Origin: JARRQJ01 sp963810615
GTDB taxonomy: Bacteria; Pseudomonadota; Gammaproteobacteria; DRLM01
DNA: 64,000 nt
Direction of reading: 5' to 3'
NCBI GenBank assembly: GCA_963810615.1
Contig: CAWEOA010000002.1
Coordinates: forward strand, 62,001 to 126,000
A program made the translations under genes and the position numbers. The notes below the pieces were generated by a model. It did not search any database. It saw nothing but the letters and a program-made list of their open reading frames with translations, and was not told the origin of the DNA. This document shows, piece by piece, positions 44,409-52,562 of the stretch (its first letter is position 1; each line of letters begins with the position of its first letter).

Positions 44409-45212
44409 TTAAGCATCCATCGCCCGGCGCATTTCGGCAAGCACGGCCGCCGCCTCCGCCGGAATCTTATCAGGCGTATCAGCCAGCGCGCCAATCTTGC
44501 TCACCAGGGTGCTGCCGACGATGACCGCATCGGCCACCGCCGCCACAGCAGCCGCAGTGTCACCATCGCGAATGCCGAAACCCACACCGATGGGCAGCGC
44601 CGTGATCTCGCGAATCTCTTTCAGCTTATTGGCCACCGCCGCGGCATCGAGGGTCGCCGCGCCGGTCACCCCTTTCAATGAAACATAATAGACAAAGCCG
44701 CTGGCCGTGGCGCAGATTTTTTTCAGCCGCGCCGGCGTGGTCGTGGGCGCCAACAGAAAGATGGGATCCAGCGCCTGCTGCCTCAGCCGCTCCACCAAGT
44801 CATGGCCTTCTTCCGGCGGCAAATCCACCGTCAATACACCGTCCACACCGGCCTGGGCCGCGGCGGCGGCGAAGGTCTCGTAACCCATGACCTCCACCGG
44901 ATTGAGATAGCCCATCAACACCAGGGGCGTAGTGGTGTCTTGACGGCGAAACTCCCGCACCATCTCCAGCACCCGATGCAGACTCACATGGTGGACCAGG
45001 GCCCGTTCGCAGGCCTGCTGGATCACCGGGCCATCGGCCATGGGATCGGAAAACGGTACGCCCAGCTCGATGATGTCAGCGCCCGCCGCCACCAGGGCGT
45101 GCAGCAAGGGCACGGTCACCTTGGGATCAGGATCACCCGCCGTGACATAGGGAATCAGCGCCTTGCGACCGGCACTGTGCAAACTGGCGAAACAAGCGGC
45201 GATACGGCTCAT
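44409..45212 (-). CDS. trpA: Tryptophan synthase alpha chain
   Basis: Cleaves indole-3-glycerol phosphate to indole, which passes through a tunnel to TrpB. The 267-residue TIM barrel has the catalytic Glu in DIIELGVPFSDPMADGP and the conserved GVDGVLTVDLPPEE and GVGFGIRD segments. The start codon overlaps the trpB stop by four bases, so the two are translationally coupled. Length is normal. Confidence 0.96.
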   Translation of the reverse strand: MSRIAACFASLHSAGRKALIPYVTAGDPDPKVTVPLLHALVAAGADIIELGVPFSDPMADGPVIQQACERALVHHVSLHRVLEMVREFRRQDTTTPLVLMGYLNPVEVMGYETFAAAAAQAGVDGVLTVDLPPEEGHDLVERLRQQALDPIFLLAPTTTPARLKKICATASGFVYYVSLKGVTGAATLDAAAVANKLKEIREITALPIGVGFGIRDGDTAAAVAAVADAVIVGSTLVSKIGALADTPDKIPAEAAAVLAEMRRAMDA

Positions 45213-46414
45213 AGGGTAATGCCCTCCCGCGCCGCCACCGTATGAATATCCTTGTCGCCGCGCCCGGAAAGATTGACCACGATGATTTTTTCCTTAGCCA
45301 TGGTCGGCGCCAGCTGCGCGGCATAGGCCAGGGCGTGACTGGATTCCAGTGCCGGGATGATTCCTTCGATGCGGGTCAGGGCATGGAAACCGGCCAGCGC
45401 CTCGTCGTCGGTGACGGCCACGTACTGGGCGCGACCGCTGTCCTTCAACCAGGCATGCTCGGGGCCGACGCCGGGATAATCGAGACCGGCGGAAATGGAA
45501 TGGGTCTCGATGATCTGGCCGTCGTCGTCTTCCATGAGATAGGTACGATTACCGTGCAACACCCCGGGACGACCGGCGCTGAGCGGCGCCGCATGGCGGC
45601 CGCTGGCAATGCCGTCGCCGCCGCCTTCCACACCCACCATCGCTACTTGGTCGTCGTCGAGAAAGGGATAGAACAAACCGATGGCATTGGAACCGCCGCC
45701 GACACAGGCCACCAGGGTATCCGGTAAACGCCCTTCGGCCTCCAGGATCTGGGCACGGGCCTCACGACCGATGATGGATTGAAAATCCCGCACCATGGCC
45801 GGATAGGGGTGAGGTCCGGCCACGGTACCGATAATATAGAAGGTGTTATCGACGTTGGTGACCCAGTCGCGCATCGCCTCGTTCAAGGCGTCCTTGAGCG
45901 TCTTGGAACCTGAGGTCACCGGCACTACGCGCGCGCCCAGCAGCTTCATGCGAAACACATTGGCGGACTGGCGCTGCACGTCCTCGGCGCCCATATACAC
46001 CACGCACTCCAATCCCAGACGCGCCGCCACGGTGGCCGAGGCAACGCCGTGCTGTCCGGCGCCGGTCTCGGCGATGATGCGGGTCTTTCCCATGCGCTTG
46101 GCCAGCAGGGCCTGGCCGATGGTGTTATTGATCTTGTGGGCGCCGGTGTGATTCAGGTCTTCGCGCTTGAGATAGATCTTGGCGCCGCCCAGTTCGCGAC
46201 TCCAGCGCTCGGCGAAATACAGGGGCGAGGGCCGGCCCACGTAGGTGCTCAGGTCGGCATCGAATTCGGCCAGAAACCCGGGGTCGTTGCGGTATTTCTC
46301 ATAGGCGAGCCGCAACTCCTCCAGCGGTTCCATCAGGGTCTCCGCCACGAACCTGCCGCCGTAGGGACCGAAATGGCCGTCGGCGTCGGGCAGGGTGTTA
46401 ATTAATTTCGACAC
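45209..46414 (-). CDS. trpB: Tryptophan synthase beta chain
   Basis: PLP enzyme that condenses indole and serine to tryptophan. The 401-residue protein has the PLP Lys in REDLNHTGAHKINN, the AETGAGQHG loop and the phosphate-binding VGGGSNAIG motif. It overlaps trpF by 17 bases at its 5' end and trpA by four at its 3' end, forming a tight trpF-trpB-trpA unit. This is the TrpB1 type that partners TrpA. Confidence 0.97.
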   Translation of the reverse strand: MSKLINTLPDADGHFGPYGGRFVAETLMEPLEELRLAYEKYRNDPGFLAEFDADLSTYVGRPSPLYFAERWSRELGGAKIYLKREDLNHTGAHKINNTIGQALLAKRMGKTRIIAETGAGQHGVASATVAARLGLECVVYMGAEDVQRQSANVFRMKLLGARVVPVTSGSKTLKDALNEAMRDWVTNVDNTFYIIGTVAGPHPYPAMVRDFQSIIGREARAQILEAEGRLPDTLVACVGGGSNAIGLFYPFLDDDQVAMVGVEGGGDGIASGRHAAPLSAGRPGVLHGNRTYLMEDDDGQIIETHSISAGLDYPGVGPEHAWLKDSGRAQYVAVTDDEALAGFHALTRIEGIIPALESSHALAYAAQLAPTMAKEKIIVVNLSGRGDKDIHTVAAREGITL

Positions 46415-47024
46415 TGTTTACACCTCGTATAAAGGCTGCAATCTTGACGGCATCTTTGATCCCGGGCGCCGCCTCCACCCCGCCGCTCACATCCACCGCC
46501 CACGGGCGCACCTGGCTTACTGCGGCGGCGACATTGTCCGGCGTCAAGCCGCCCGCCAGGATCAGGGGAGAGCCCAGACTCGCCGGCAGGCGCGACCACT
46601 CGAACGATTGCCCGGTACCGCCCGGCACCCCTTCCATATAGGTATCCACCAGGATCCCCGCCGCATCGTCATACGGCTGGGACAGGCTAACCGCATCCGT
46701 ATCCTTATCCATATGCACGACCTTAACATAGGAGCGCCCGTAGACCCGGCACGCCGCAGGCGCTTCCTTGCCGTGAAATTGCAGCAAGTCCAGCGGCACC
46801 TCCGCCAGCACCCGGCGAATCTCCTCCGGGGCGGCGTCCACGAACAAGCCCACTATGCTAACGAAGGGCGGCAACGCCCGGACCACCGCCTGGGCCTGGG
46901 GGATGCTTACCGCCCGGGGACTCTTGGCGTAAAACACCAGACCGATGGCATCGGCCCCCAGCCGCGCCGCGGCCAAGGCGTCCTCCACCCGGGTGATACC
47001 GCAGATTTTCACACGCGTGCGCAT
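46398..47024 (-). CDS. trpF: Phosphoribosylanthranilate isomerase
   Basis: Converts phosphoribosylanthranilate to its carboxyphenylamino-deoxyribulose form in tryptophan synthesis. The 208-residue TIM barrel begins RVKICGITRVEDALAA, with the catalytic Cys, and has the catalytic Asp in GILVDTYMEG, followed by LAGGLTPDNVAAA and VDVSGGVEAAPG. It lies 49 bases after truA. The other trp genes (trpE, trpG, trpD, trpC) are not in the window. Confidence 0.96.
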   Translation of the reverse strand: MRTRVKICGITRVEDALAAARLGADAIGLVFYAKSPRAVSIPQAQAVVRALPPFVSIVGLFVDAAPEEIRRVLAEVPLDLLQFHGKEAPAACRVYGRSYVKVVHMDKDTDAVSLSQPYDDAAGILVDTYMEGVPGGTGQSFEWSRLPASLGSPLILAGGLTPDNVAAAVSQVRPWAVDVSGGVEAAPGIKDAVKIAAFIRGVNSVEIN

Positions 47025-47073
47025 AGTTACAGGCTCTAAAGCTTACCGGCCGCCAAGCAAAAGGGCCACAAGG

Positions 47074-47856
47074 TTACCAGACCACCCCGGATGGGGAAAG
47101 CGGCGGCAGATCGAATTGGGCGGGATAAGCGACGCCGGTAAGGTACAGGCCATAGGGCTGGGCGGTGATCCCGCCCAAGGTGCGGTCACGGCTCTCCAAC
47201 ACCTCGCGGGCCCAGCCGAGCGACTGTTTTCCGGCACCGATGTCCATCAACACCCCGGCGATATTGCGCACCATATGATGGAGAAAGGCGTTGGCCTCCA
47301 AATCCAGGATGATTAGATCACGATCCCGATTCACTGCGAGTTCATAGAGCGTGCGCACCGGGCTCTTGGCCTGACAGGCCACGGTCCGATAGGCGGAAAA
47401 GTCGTGCGTGCCCACCAGAGCCTGCGCCGCCTGACGCATCAGCGTTTCATCCAAGGATCGATATTCCCACGCCACCCGCGCGGCGAGAAAGGCAGGCCGT
47501 ATTTCGCGGTTGAGGATCACATAGCGATAGCGGCGCCGCACCGCGGAAAAGCGCGCGTGAAAATCATCACTGACTGCGCGTGCCCATTGTACGCTGACGG
47601 TCTTGGGCAGGTTGGCATTGGCGCCGTAGATCCAGGAGCGCATATCGCGCTCGGCCTGCGTATCAAAGTGGACCACCTGCGCCGTGGCGTGTACGCCGGT
47701 ATCGGTCCGCCCGGCGCAAATCACCCGCAGAGGGTGATTTGCCACCTGGGACAAGGCCTGCTCCACGGCGCCTTGCACGGTACGCACCCCACCCGCTTGC
47801 AGCTGCCAGCCGGCGAATTCGCTGCCGTCGTATTCAACCCCCAAAGCAATGCGCAT
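47074..47856 (-). CDS. truA: tRNA pseudouridine synthase A (38-40)
   Basis: Makes pseudouridine at positions 38-40 of the tRNA anticodon stem. The 260-residue protein has the N-terminal GVEYDGSEFAGWQ motif and the catalytic Asp in CAGRTDTGVHATAQ. It is the first gene of the truA-trp-accD-folC block here. In related genomes fimV immediately precedes truA; here the upstream 218 bases hold no gene and then a PbpG-like gene follows. Confidence 0.96.
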   Translation of the reverse strand: MRIALGVEYDGSEFAGWQLQAGGVRTVQGAVEQALSQVANHPLRVICAGRTDTGVHATAQVVHFDTQAERDMRSWIYGANANLPKTVSVQWARAVSDDFHARFSAVRRRYRYVILNREIRPAFLAARVAWEYRSLDETLMRQAAQALVGTHDFSAYRTVACQAKSPVRTLYELAVNRDRDLIILDLEANAFLHHMVRNIAGVLMDIGAGKQSLGWAREVLESRDRTLGGITAQPYGLYLTGVAYPAQFDLPPLSPSGVVW

Positions 47857-48074
47857 GACGAGATGTTGCCGCTACGGAAAGAACATCATAGTACTGTAGA
47901 AAGCATCCTCACGCCCGCTCGCCGGTTTATCCCGTGACACGCTTCCGTATCGGGCATATCGGAACGTAGAGGATGGGAGTCGTGTGGATTCATGATGAAT
48001 TTAGGTGCCGAATTCAAGAACACCCGCGCGCGCCAAAAACACCGACTCCGGAGCACTAACCGTAAGCGCGGCGA

Positions 48075-49007
48075 TCAGGTCGGGGCGTCCGCCAGCTGCA
48101 GCGCGCGCCGCTCGTTTCTGATCAACCAATCACGAATGCGCCGGGAATCGCCGTATTTACTGAGCTTGCCCCAGGAGTTGAGCAGCACGATGATGACCGG
48201 GCGTTCCCCGATCACCGTCTCCATCACCAGGCAATTCCCCGCATCGTCGGTGTAGCCGGTCTTACTCAAATTGATGTCCCAGGCCGAGGAACGCACCAGG
48301 CGATTGGTGTTGACGAATTCGATGGGTCTGTGACGGCGCAGATCGGTGACGGTGAATTCACCGGTAGTGGTGAACTCACGGATCATGGGGTATTGAATGG
48401 CGGCGTACACCAAGGTGGCGAGATCGCGGGCCGTCGAGACGCTGCCATTATTCAGTCCGGCGGGATCGGCGTAGTGGGTATTGTGCATCCCCAGGATGCG
48501 GGCCTTCTCGTTCATGCTGCGCAGCATCGCCCGACGTCCACCGGGATAGGTGCGCGCCAGGGCGGCGGCGGCGCGATTATCCGAGGCCGCCAAGGCGGCC
48601 AGCAGCATATCGTGGCGCGTCAATTTCACACCGATACGTAAACGCGATGCCGAACCGCGCAAGCGGTCCCGGTCTTCCGGGGCAATGGCGATCACCTGGT
48701 CCATGGGCAGATGACGGTCCAGGGTCACCATGGCGGTCATGAGTTTGGTCACGGACGCGATGGGGTGCTGCTCATGCATATTGCGCGAGTAAAGCACCAC
48801 CCCTTCCCGCTTATCCATCACCAAGGCGGCGGACGAGCGCAGGCGCGGCGCCCTGGGATTGAGGCGCACAATGTCCTCGGCACTGACCTGCACATCGGCG
48901 TCATCCGCATGCGCCCCGGCCGCGACCGACGCGCCGGGCAGCAGGCACAGCATCCATAAGCCCGTCAGCAATACGCCGACACTTTTGAGAAATTGAATAT
49001 GCCGCAT
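48075..49007 (-). CDS. pbpG: PbpG-like D-alanyl-D-alanine endopeptidase
   Basis: A 310-residue low-molecular-weight penicillin-binding protein of the PbpG/PBP7 type, which cuts peptide cross-links in periplasmic peptidoglycan. The signal peptide (FLKSVGVLLTGLWMLCLLPG) is followed by the active-site Ser in ASVTKLM (about residue 85), the SDN triad member and the KTG box in LSKTGYTDDAGN. The ATG at 49007 has CAGGAAG upstream; the open extension to 49121 crosses a structured T-tract element and was rejected. It lies downstream of two envelope genes on the same strand. Confidence 0.93.
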   Translation of the reverse strand: MRHIQFLKSVGVLLTGLWMLCLLPGASVAAGAHADDADVQVSAEDIVRLNPRAPRLRSSAALVMDKREGVVLYSRNMHEQHPIASVTKLMTAMVTLDRHLPMDQVIAIAPEDRDRLRGSASRLRIGVKLTRHDMLLAALAASDNRAAAALARTYPGGRRAMLRSMNEKARILGMHNTHYADPAGLNNGSVSTARDLATLVYAAIQYPMIREFTTTGEFTVTDLRRHRPIEFVNTNRLVRSSAWDINLSKTGYTDDAGNCLVMETVIGERPVIIVLLNSWGKLSKYGDSRRIRDWLIRNERRALQLADAPT

Positions 49008-49020
49008 AAACTTCCTGTAC

Positions 49021-49099
49021 AAAAAATGCGTCCCCGCAGATGATAACCAATTATGTCCGATAACATAAGTCACTTGGAAGTATATCGGCCGAGGACGCA
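49021..49099 (-). promoter_or_regulatory. Structured element with T-tract upstream of the PbpG-like gene
   Basis: On the minus strand TGCGTCC (49093-49099) pairs with GGACGCA (49027-49033), and the pair is followed by six T residues, just before the ribosome site of the PbpG-like gene. The enclosed stretch has an eight-base palindrome TCGGCCGA and an inner hairpin TTATGT/ACATAA. It could be a multi-branched terminator for the hydrolase transcript or a leader attenuator. The function is not known. Confidence 0.4.
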
Positions 49100-49117
49100 A
49101 GCCTGTTGAGATGGGCG

Positions 49118-49948
49118 TCACCGGCCGAAGTGTTCGTCAAGATATTCAGTCAGGCGCCGACGCTGCTCTTCATGGGTCAAGGCCTGAATATGCCCGCCCT
49201 GCGCTATCTTCCATAATGCCTTGGGCTGCCGCGCCGCCGCATACAAGGCCTCGGCATGACTGATGGGTACTATCGGATCGTGCACACTGTGAATGATCAA
49301 CAGCGGAATCGGGCTGATAGCGGCGATGGCATCAATGGGACTGTATTGATCATCGACGGTAAACGACAAGGGCCATTGCAAGGCCCAGGTCAACCAAAAG
49401 CCCGCCAATTTCTCGCGGGCTATGCGCCGATAGCTGCTGAAGGCGCTATCGATGATCAAGGTCTTAATCAGCACGCGTTCAGGACTGTGCGCCACGGCAT
49501 AAACCGCCAGGGAGCCACCCAGACTCTGGCCGAACACCGCCATGCCCTGGCTATGCACCTCGGGCCGCGCGGCCAACCAGGCGATGGCCGTTTCCGCATC
49601 CGTTACCAAACCGGGCAAGGTCGGAGTCCCCGCCGATTCGCCGTAGCCGCGATAATCCGGGAGCAAGACGTTGTAATGTTGCGCCGGCAACCAGTAGACA
49701 CTGGCGATGTGGGTACTGATATTCTCGGCATTGCCGTGCAGGAACAGCACCGTACCCCTGGCCTCGCCCTGCGCAGGCAGATACCAGGCATGCAAGCGCA
49801 CCCCGTCCGGGGTATGCAGGGTGACATCCCGATAATCCAAACCCAGGCGCGCGGGCGTGATGACCATGGTGGGGAACGGTTGAAAAAATGCGCCGGTGCA
49901 CCCTTGCAGCAAGGCCAGACAGGCTAGCATTAAAGCGCAACGCAGCAT
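49118..49948 (-). CDS. Alpha/beta-hydrolase lipoprotein
   Basis: A 276-residue serine hydrolase of the alpha/beta fold, similar to the BEM46/YfhR-type group. The N-terminus is a lipoprotein signal (LACLALLQGC lipobox), so it should be membrane anchored. The HG motif (VLFLHGNAEN), nucleophile elbow GQSLGGSLA, a DSAFSSYR segment and a late HDPIVP stretch with the Asp are visible. The substrate is unknown. The ATG shares its A with the TGA of the upstream DUF4105 gene, so the two proteins are made together. Confidence 0.87.
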   Translation of the reverse strand: MLRCALMLACLALLQGCTGAFFQPFPTMVITPARLGLDYRDVTLHTPDGVRLHAWYLPAQGEARGTVLFLHGNAENISTHIASVYWLPAQHYNVLLPDYRGYGESAGTPTLPGLVTDAETAIAWLAARPEVHSQGMAVFGQSLGGSLAVYAVAHSPERVLIKTLIIDSAFSSYRRIAREKLAGFWLTWALQWPLSFTVDDQYSPIDAIAAISPIPLLIIHSVHDPIVPISHAEALYAAARQPKALWKIAQGGHIQALTHEEQRRRLTEYLDEHFGR

Positions 49949-51855
49949 CAAAAATACCAATGCCAGTCCAGGGCGGCCGCATGCCACTCGGCGCCCCGTT
50001 CGCGCCTATCACTCAGAGTGAGGCGCAATGCGTGCTGACGCCCGAAGCTGACGCTCTGAGCCAGACTGACTTCGCTTTCGCTGTGTTTATCCCCCATGGC
50101 AAAATCCTGCAGGCGGGCAAACAGATTCAACTTCCACGCCGAGCGCGGTTGCATGAACAATCCGACACTGGGACCGGCCCCCAGGGAAAAATTGTTTTGC
50201 AGTTGGTTCCCGATATCCAGCGTTCCCTCGACAAAGGCATATGCCACCGCGCTGTGCCAGTTCCCCAGCGCCAAACCGGCCCCGCCATTGGTATGGTACA
50301 CCGCGACATGTTCACCGTCGCGGCGACGGGTACGCGCTATGCCGGTGTTGATCTTCCATGACACCGGCTTGAAAAAATCATCGCGCGGCGACAAGGAATA
50401 AATGTCCACCAAGCTCAGCTTTTCCAACTCCACACTCCCGCTGCCTTGATAATGGCGCAAGCTTATATCCATGAAATTGATCTGCGCGCCATTGGTATAG
50501 CCGCCGCCGGGATCCAGAAGATCATTATAGGCGGGACGGATCGCCAGACTCTGAAAATTTCGTCCGTCGCGCCTTCCCAGCCCCAGCGCCAGCCGCCGAG
50601 TCTTGTGGCCTTGATCGGGTCGAACCGCCGGAACCGGCGGTTCGACTTCAGTATTCCTCGCCGGCAAACGACTGCGGGCGAGTAACAGCTCGCGCGACAG
50701 GCGCGCCGCCGTGCTGTGTTTACGCAAGCCCGCACTGTCCTGGTAACGCACCAGGGCGTAGGCCCCTTCCAGCAAGCCGGCCTGTTGCGCTGCCGGCATG
50801 CCGCGTAACACTGACTCCTGCGGTTCACCCTCCGCCAGATGCATCACGGAACGGCGTTCCGCGCCGCTCATGTGCGCCAAACGATCCCGCAGACGGGTAT
50901 TGTTGGAAGGCCGGTATACCACCTCCGCCAACATCCCAGACTGTTCCACCACCCGCCGCACCGTATCCACCGGAATCACCCAGCCGCGGAAACCGTCGGT
51001 CAGCGCCAGGCTGGGGCGTGCCACATCGAACAGAGACAGCAGGTAATAGGCGCAGTTCTCGTCGAAGAAATAATAATCGAAGCGGGTGGGGCCCAGCTCC
51101 CAGGCATGCTGCAACAGGCGATCGATTTCTTCCTGGGTAAAGTTGAGCCGGTACTCCCAAATATCGCGGTTTTCCATATCGCTGTATTCCTTCACCTTGA
51201 CGTAATAAGGCGAAATGGAAAACAAGCCCGGATAAGCCCCCACCAGGCTCTTTAAGGTGAAGATCATGCCATTGTCCGTGGTGGAGCCCACCGCGTAATT
51301 GACGGCGTAGGCCAGCAGGCGGGTGCGTTCGTCCTGGTTGGGGGCATCGACGCGCAACAAGGTATGGCCAAACATCGAGGAAGGATTGTTGATGTAGGCG
51401 GAGGGGAACACCAGGGTCAAGGCGCTCGCATTTAGGGCCGCACGCCATTTCCGAAACCGCTCGCAGGTCTGAGGCTGCAATCGGTGCGGATCGAAGTGCA
51501 GGCTGTGCTTCAACCACTCGTAGCGGGCAATGAACCGGCACTGGGGGTGTTGCACGGTATCGGTCTCGACCACCGCCGGCGCGAAAAACGCCCGCAAGGT
51601 GGCGTCCAGTTCCTCTCCCGGATCGGTCTTGCCGTCGCCCGCCAGATAAAAATCGGGATCATCCGCCTGACCGGTAACGCCCGGGAAAATCAAATTGGCC
51701 CGATAATGCACCAAGGCCAACCACTCGGGGTCGGCCGCCAATTTCGCAGCGTGAGCTTGAGCTATGAGTTCCTGAAGATAAGCGTCTACGGCGGCGAATG
51801 TCGGCGCAGGAATACACAGAACCCCCAGCACCAGTAAGAGACCTACACGGAACAT
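49948..51855 (-). CDS. DUF4105 (Lnb-like) protein with C-terminal barrel-like region
   Basis: A 635-residue exported protein with a signal peptide (MFRVGLLLVLGVLCIPAPTF). A DUF4105 domain spans about residues 110-300, with the conserved NNPSSMFGHTLLRVD and FFDENCAYYLLS motifs, whose His and Cys are likely functional. This domain family includes Lnb, a lipoprotein N-acyl transferase of some Firmicutes. From about 400 onward the sequence alternates in the manner of beta strands and ends in an aromatic run with terminal Phe (WHWYF), like an outer-membrane barrel. Coupling to a lipoprotein hydrolase gene suggests an envelope lipid or lipoprotein role, by inference. Confidence 0.82.
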   Translation of the reverse strand: MFRVGLLLVLGVLCIPAPTFAAVDAYLQELIAQAHAAKLAADPEWLALVHYRANLIFPGVTGQADDPDFYLAGDGKTDPGEELDATLRAFFAPAVVETDTVQHPQCRFIARYEWLKHSLHFDPHRLQPQTCERFRKWRAALNASALTLVFPSAYINNPSSMFGHTLLRVDAPNQDERTRLLAYAVNYAVGSTTDNGMIFTLKSLVGAYPGLFSISPYYVKVKEYSDMENRDIWEYRLNFTQEEIDRLLQHAWELGPTRFDYYFFDENCAYYLLSLFDVARPSLALTDGFRGWVIPVDTVRRVVEQSGMLAEVVYRPSNNTRLRDRLAHMSGAERRSVMHLAEGEPQESVLRGMPAAQQAGLLEGAYALVRYQDSAGLRKHSTAARLSRELLLARSRLPARNTEVEPPVPAVRPDQGHKTRRLALGLGRRDGRNFQSLAIRPAYNDLLDPGGGYTNGAQINFMDISLRHYQGSGSVELEKLSLVDIYSLSPRDDFFKPVSWKINTGIARTRRRDGEHVAVYHTNGGAGLALGNWHSAVAYAFVEGTLDIGNQLQNNFSLGAGPSVGLFMQPRSAWKLNLFARLQDFAMGDKHSESEVSLAQSVSFGRQHALRLTLSDRRERGAEWHAAALDWHWYF

Positions 51856-51875
51856 TCAGTATCCAACTCTCGCAA

Positions 51876-51907
51876 AACAAAACACCCAGCGGGTTGCGCT
51901 GGGTGCT
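51876..51907 (-). terminator. Rho-independent terminator of the DUF3015 gene
   Basis: CACCCAGCG and CGCTGGGTG form a nine-base-pair stem with a five-base loop. On the minus strand it is followed by TTTTGTTTT. It lies 25 bases past the DUF3015 stop and ends that gene as a single transcript before the DUF4105 gene. Confidence 0.85.
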
Positions 51908-51931
51908 TCGGGTAAAACACAACAGTCTAAA

Positions 51932-52423
51932 TTATACGAGCCGCGCGTATTGTGCCAATTCGCTGTTGGCCGCCAGCACGTGATTCAAGGCATCGATCAC
52001 ATCCTGAGTATTGGTGCTCGCAGAAGGAATGATCTCAGCAAAGTGCGCCTTGGTGGCGGCGAAGAATGCGGACTTGTCGGCACTGTTCACGCCAATCAGG
52101 CTGGCCAGTGATTCCAAAGTCTCGCCGTTTCCGACCGCCATATCGCGGGCAAGCTTGTCCAGGTTGGTGTTAATGAACATAGATACTTTCACCGGGTTAT
52201 CGACCACTCCATCTGTGGAGCAACCCAGGGTACCGGAAGAGATACCGAAGGTTTGATTGCCGAACGAACCGTTAGTAGTCGCCGCCAGCACTTGCGGAGC
52301 AACACCGGATTGACCTTTGAAAATGATCGAGCCGACACCGCAACCGACATTGTTGGGAGCCGCCATCACAATGCCGATGGGTGACAAGGTAAGAACTGCC
52401 GCAATGATAAGTTTGTTTTTCAT
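51932..52423 (-). CDS. DUF3015 secreted protein
   Basis: A 163-residue secreted protein of the DUF3015 family. The signal peptide (LIIAAVLTLSPIGIVMA) is followed by mature APNNVGCGVGSIIFKGQSG, a second Cys in SGTLGCSTDG, and a helical C-terminal half. It is likely periplasmic or surface-associated; function is unknown. It has its own strong promoter and its own terminator, so it is probably well expressed alone. Confidence 0.85.
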   Translation of the reverse strand: MKNKLIIAAVLTLSPIGIVMAAPNNVGCGVGSIIFKGQSGVAPQVLAATTNGSFGNQTFGISSGTLGCSTDGVVDNPVKVSMFINTNLDKLARDMAVGNGETLESLASLIGVNSADKSAFFAATKAHFAEIIPSASTNTQDVIDALNHVLAANSELAQYARLV

Positions 52424-52471
52424 GGCTTCCTTCTCTCGTTGGTTTATGTAAACGGGGGATTCTCCCGTGCT

Positions 52472-52500
52472 TTAATAAATCCACCGCCCGGCTTTGTCAA
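52472..52500 (-). promoter_or_regulatory. Strong sigma-70 promoter of the DUF3015 gene
   Basis: On the minus strand a perfect -35 TTGACA (52495-52500) and a -10 TATTAA (52472-52477) are separated by 17 bases. The leader also contains a small ACGGG/CCCGT hairpin before the ribosome site. Confidence 0.82.
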
Positions 52501-52562
52501 GCACAAACCGCAGCCAGACTGTTTATCTGCCTATCCGTTACGCATGTATACCTTCAGAATAA

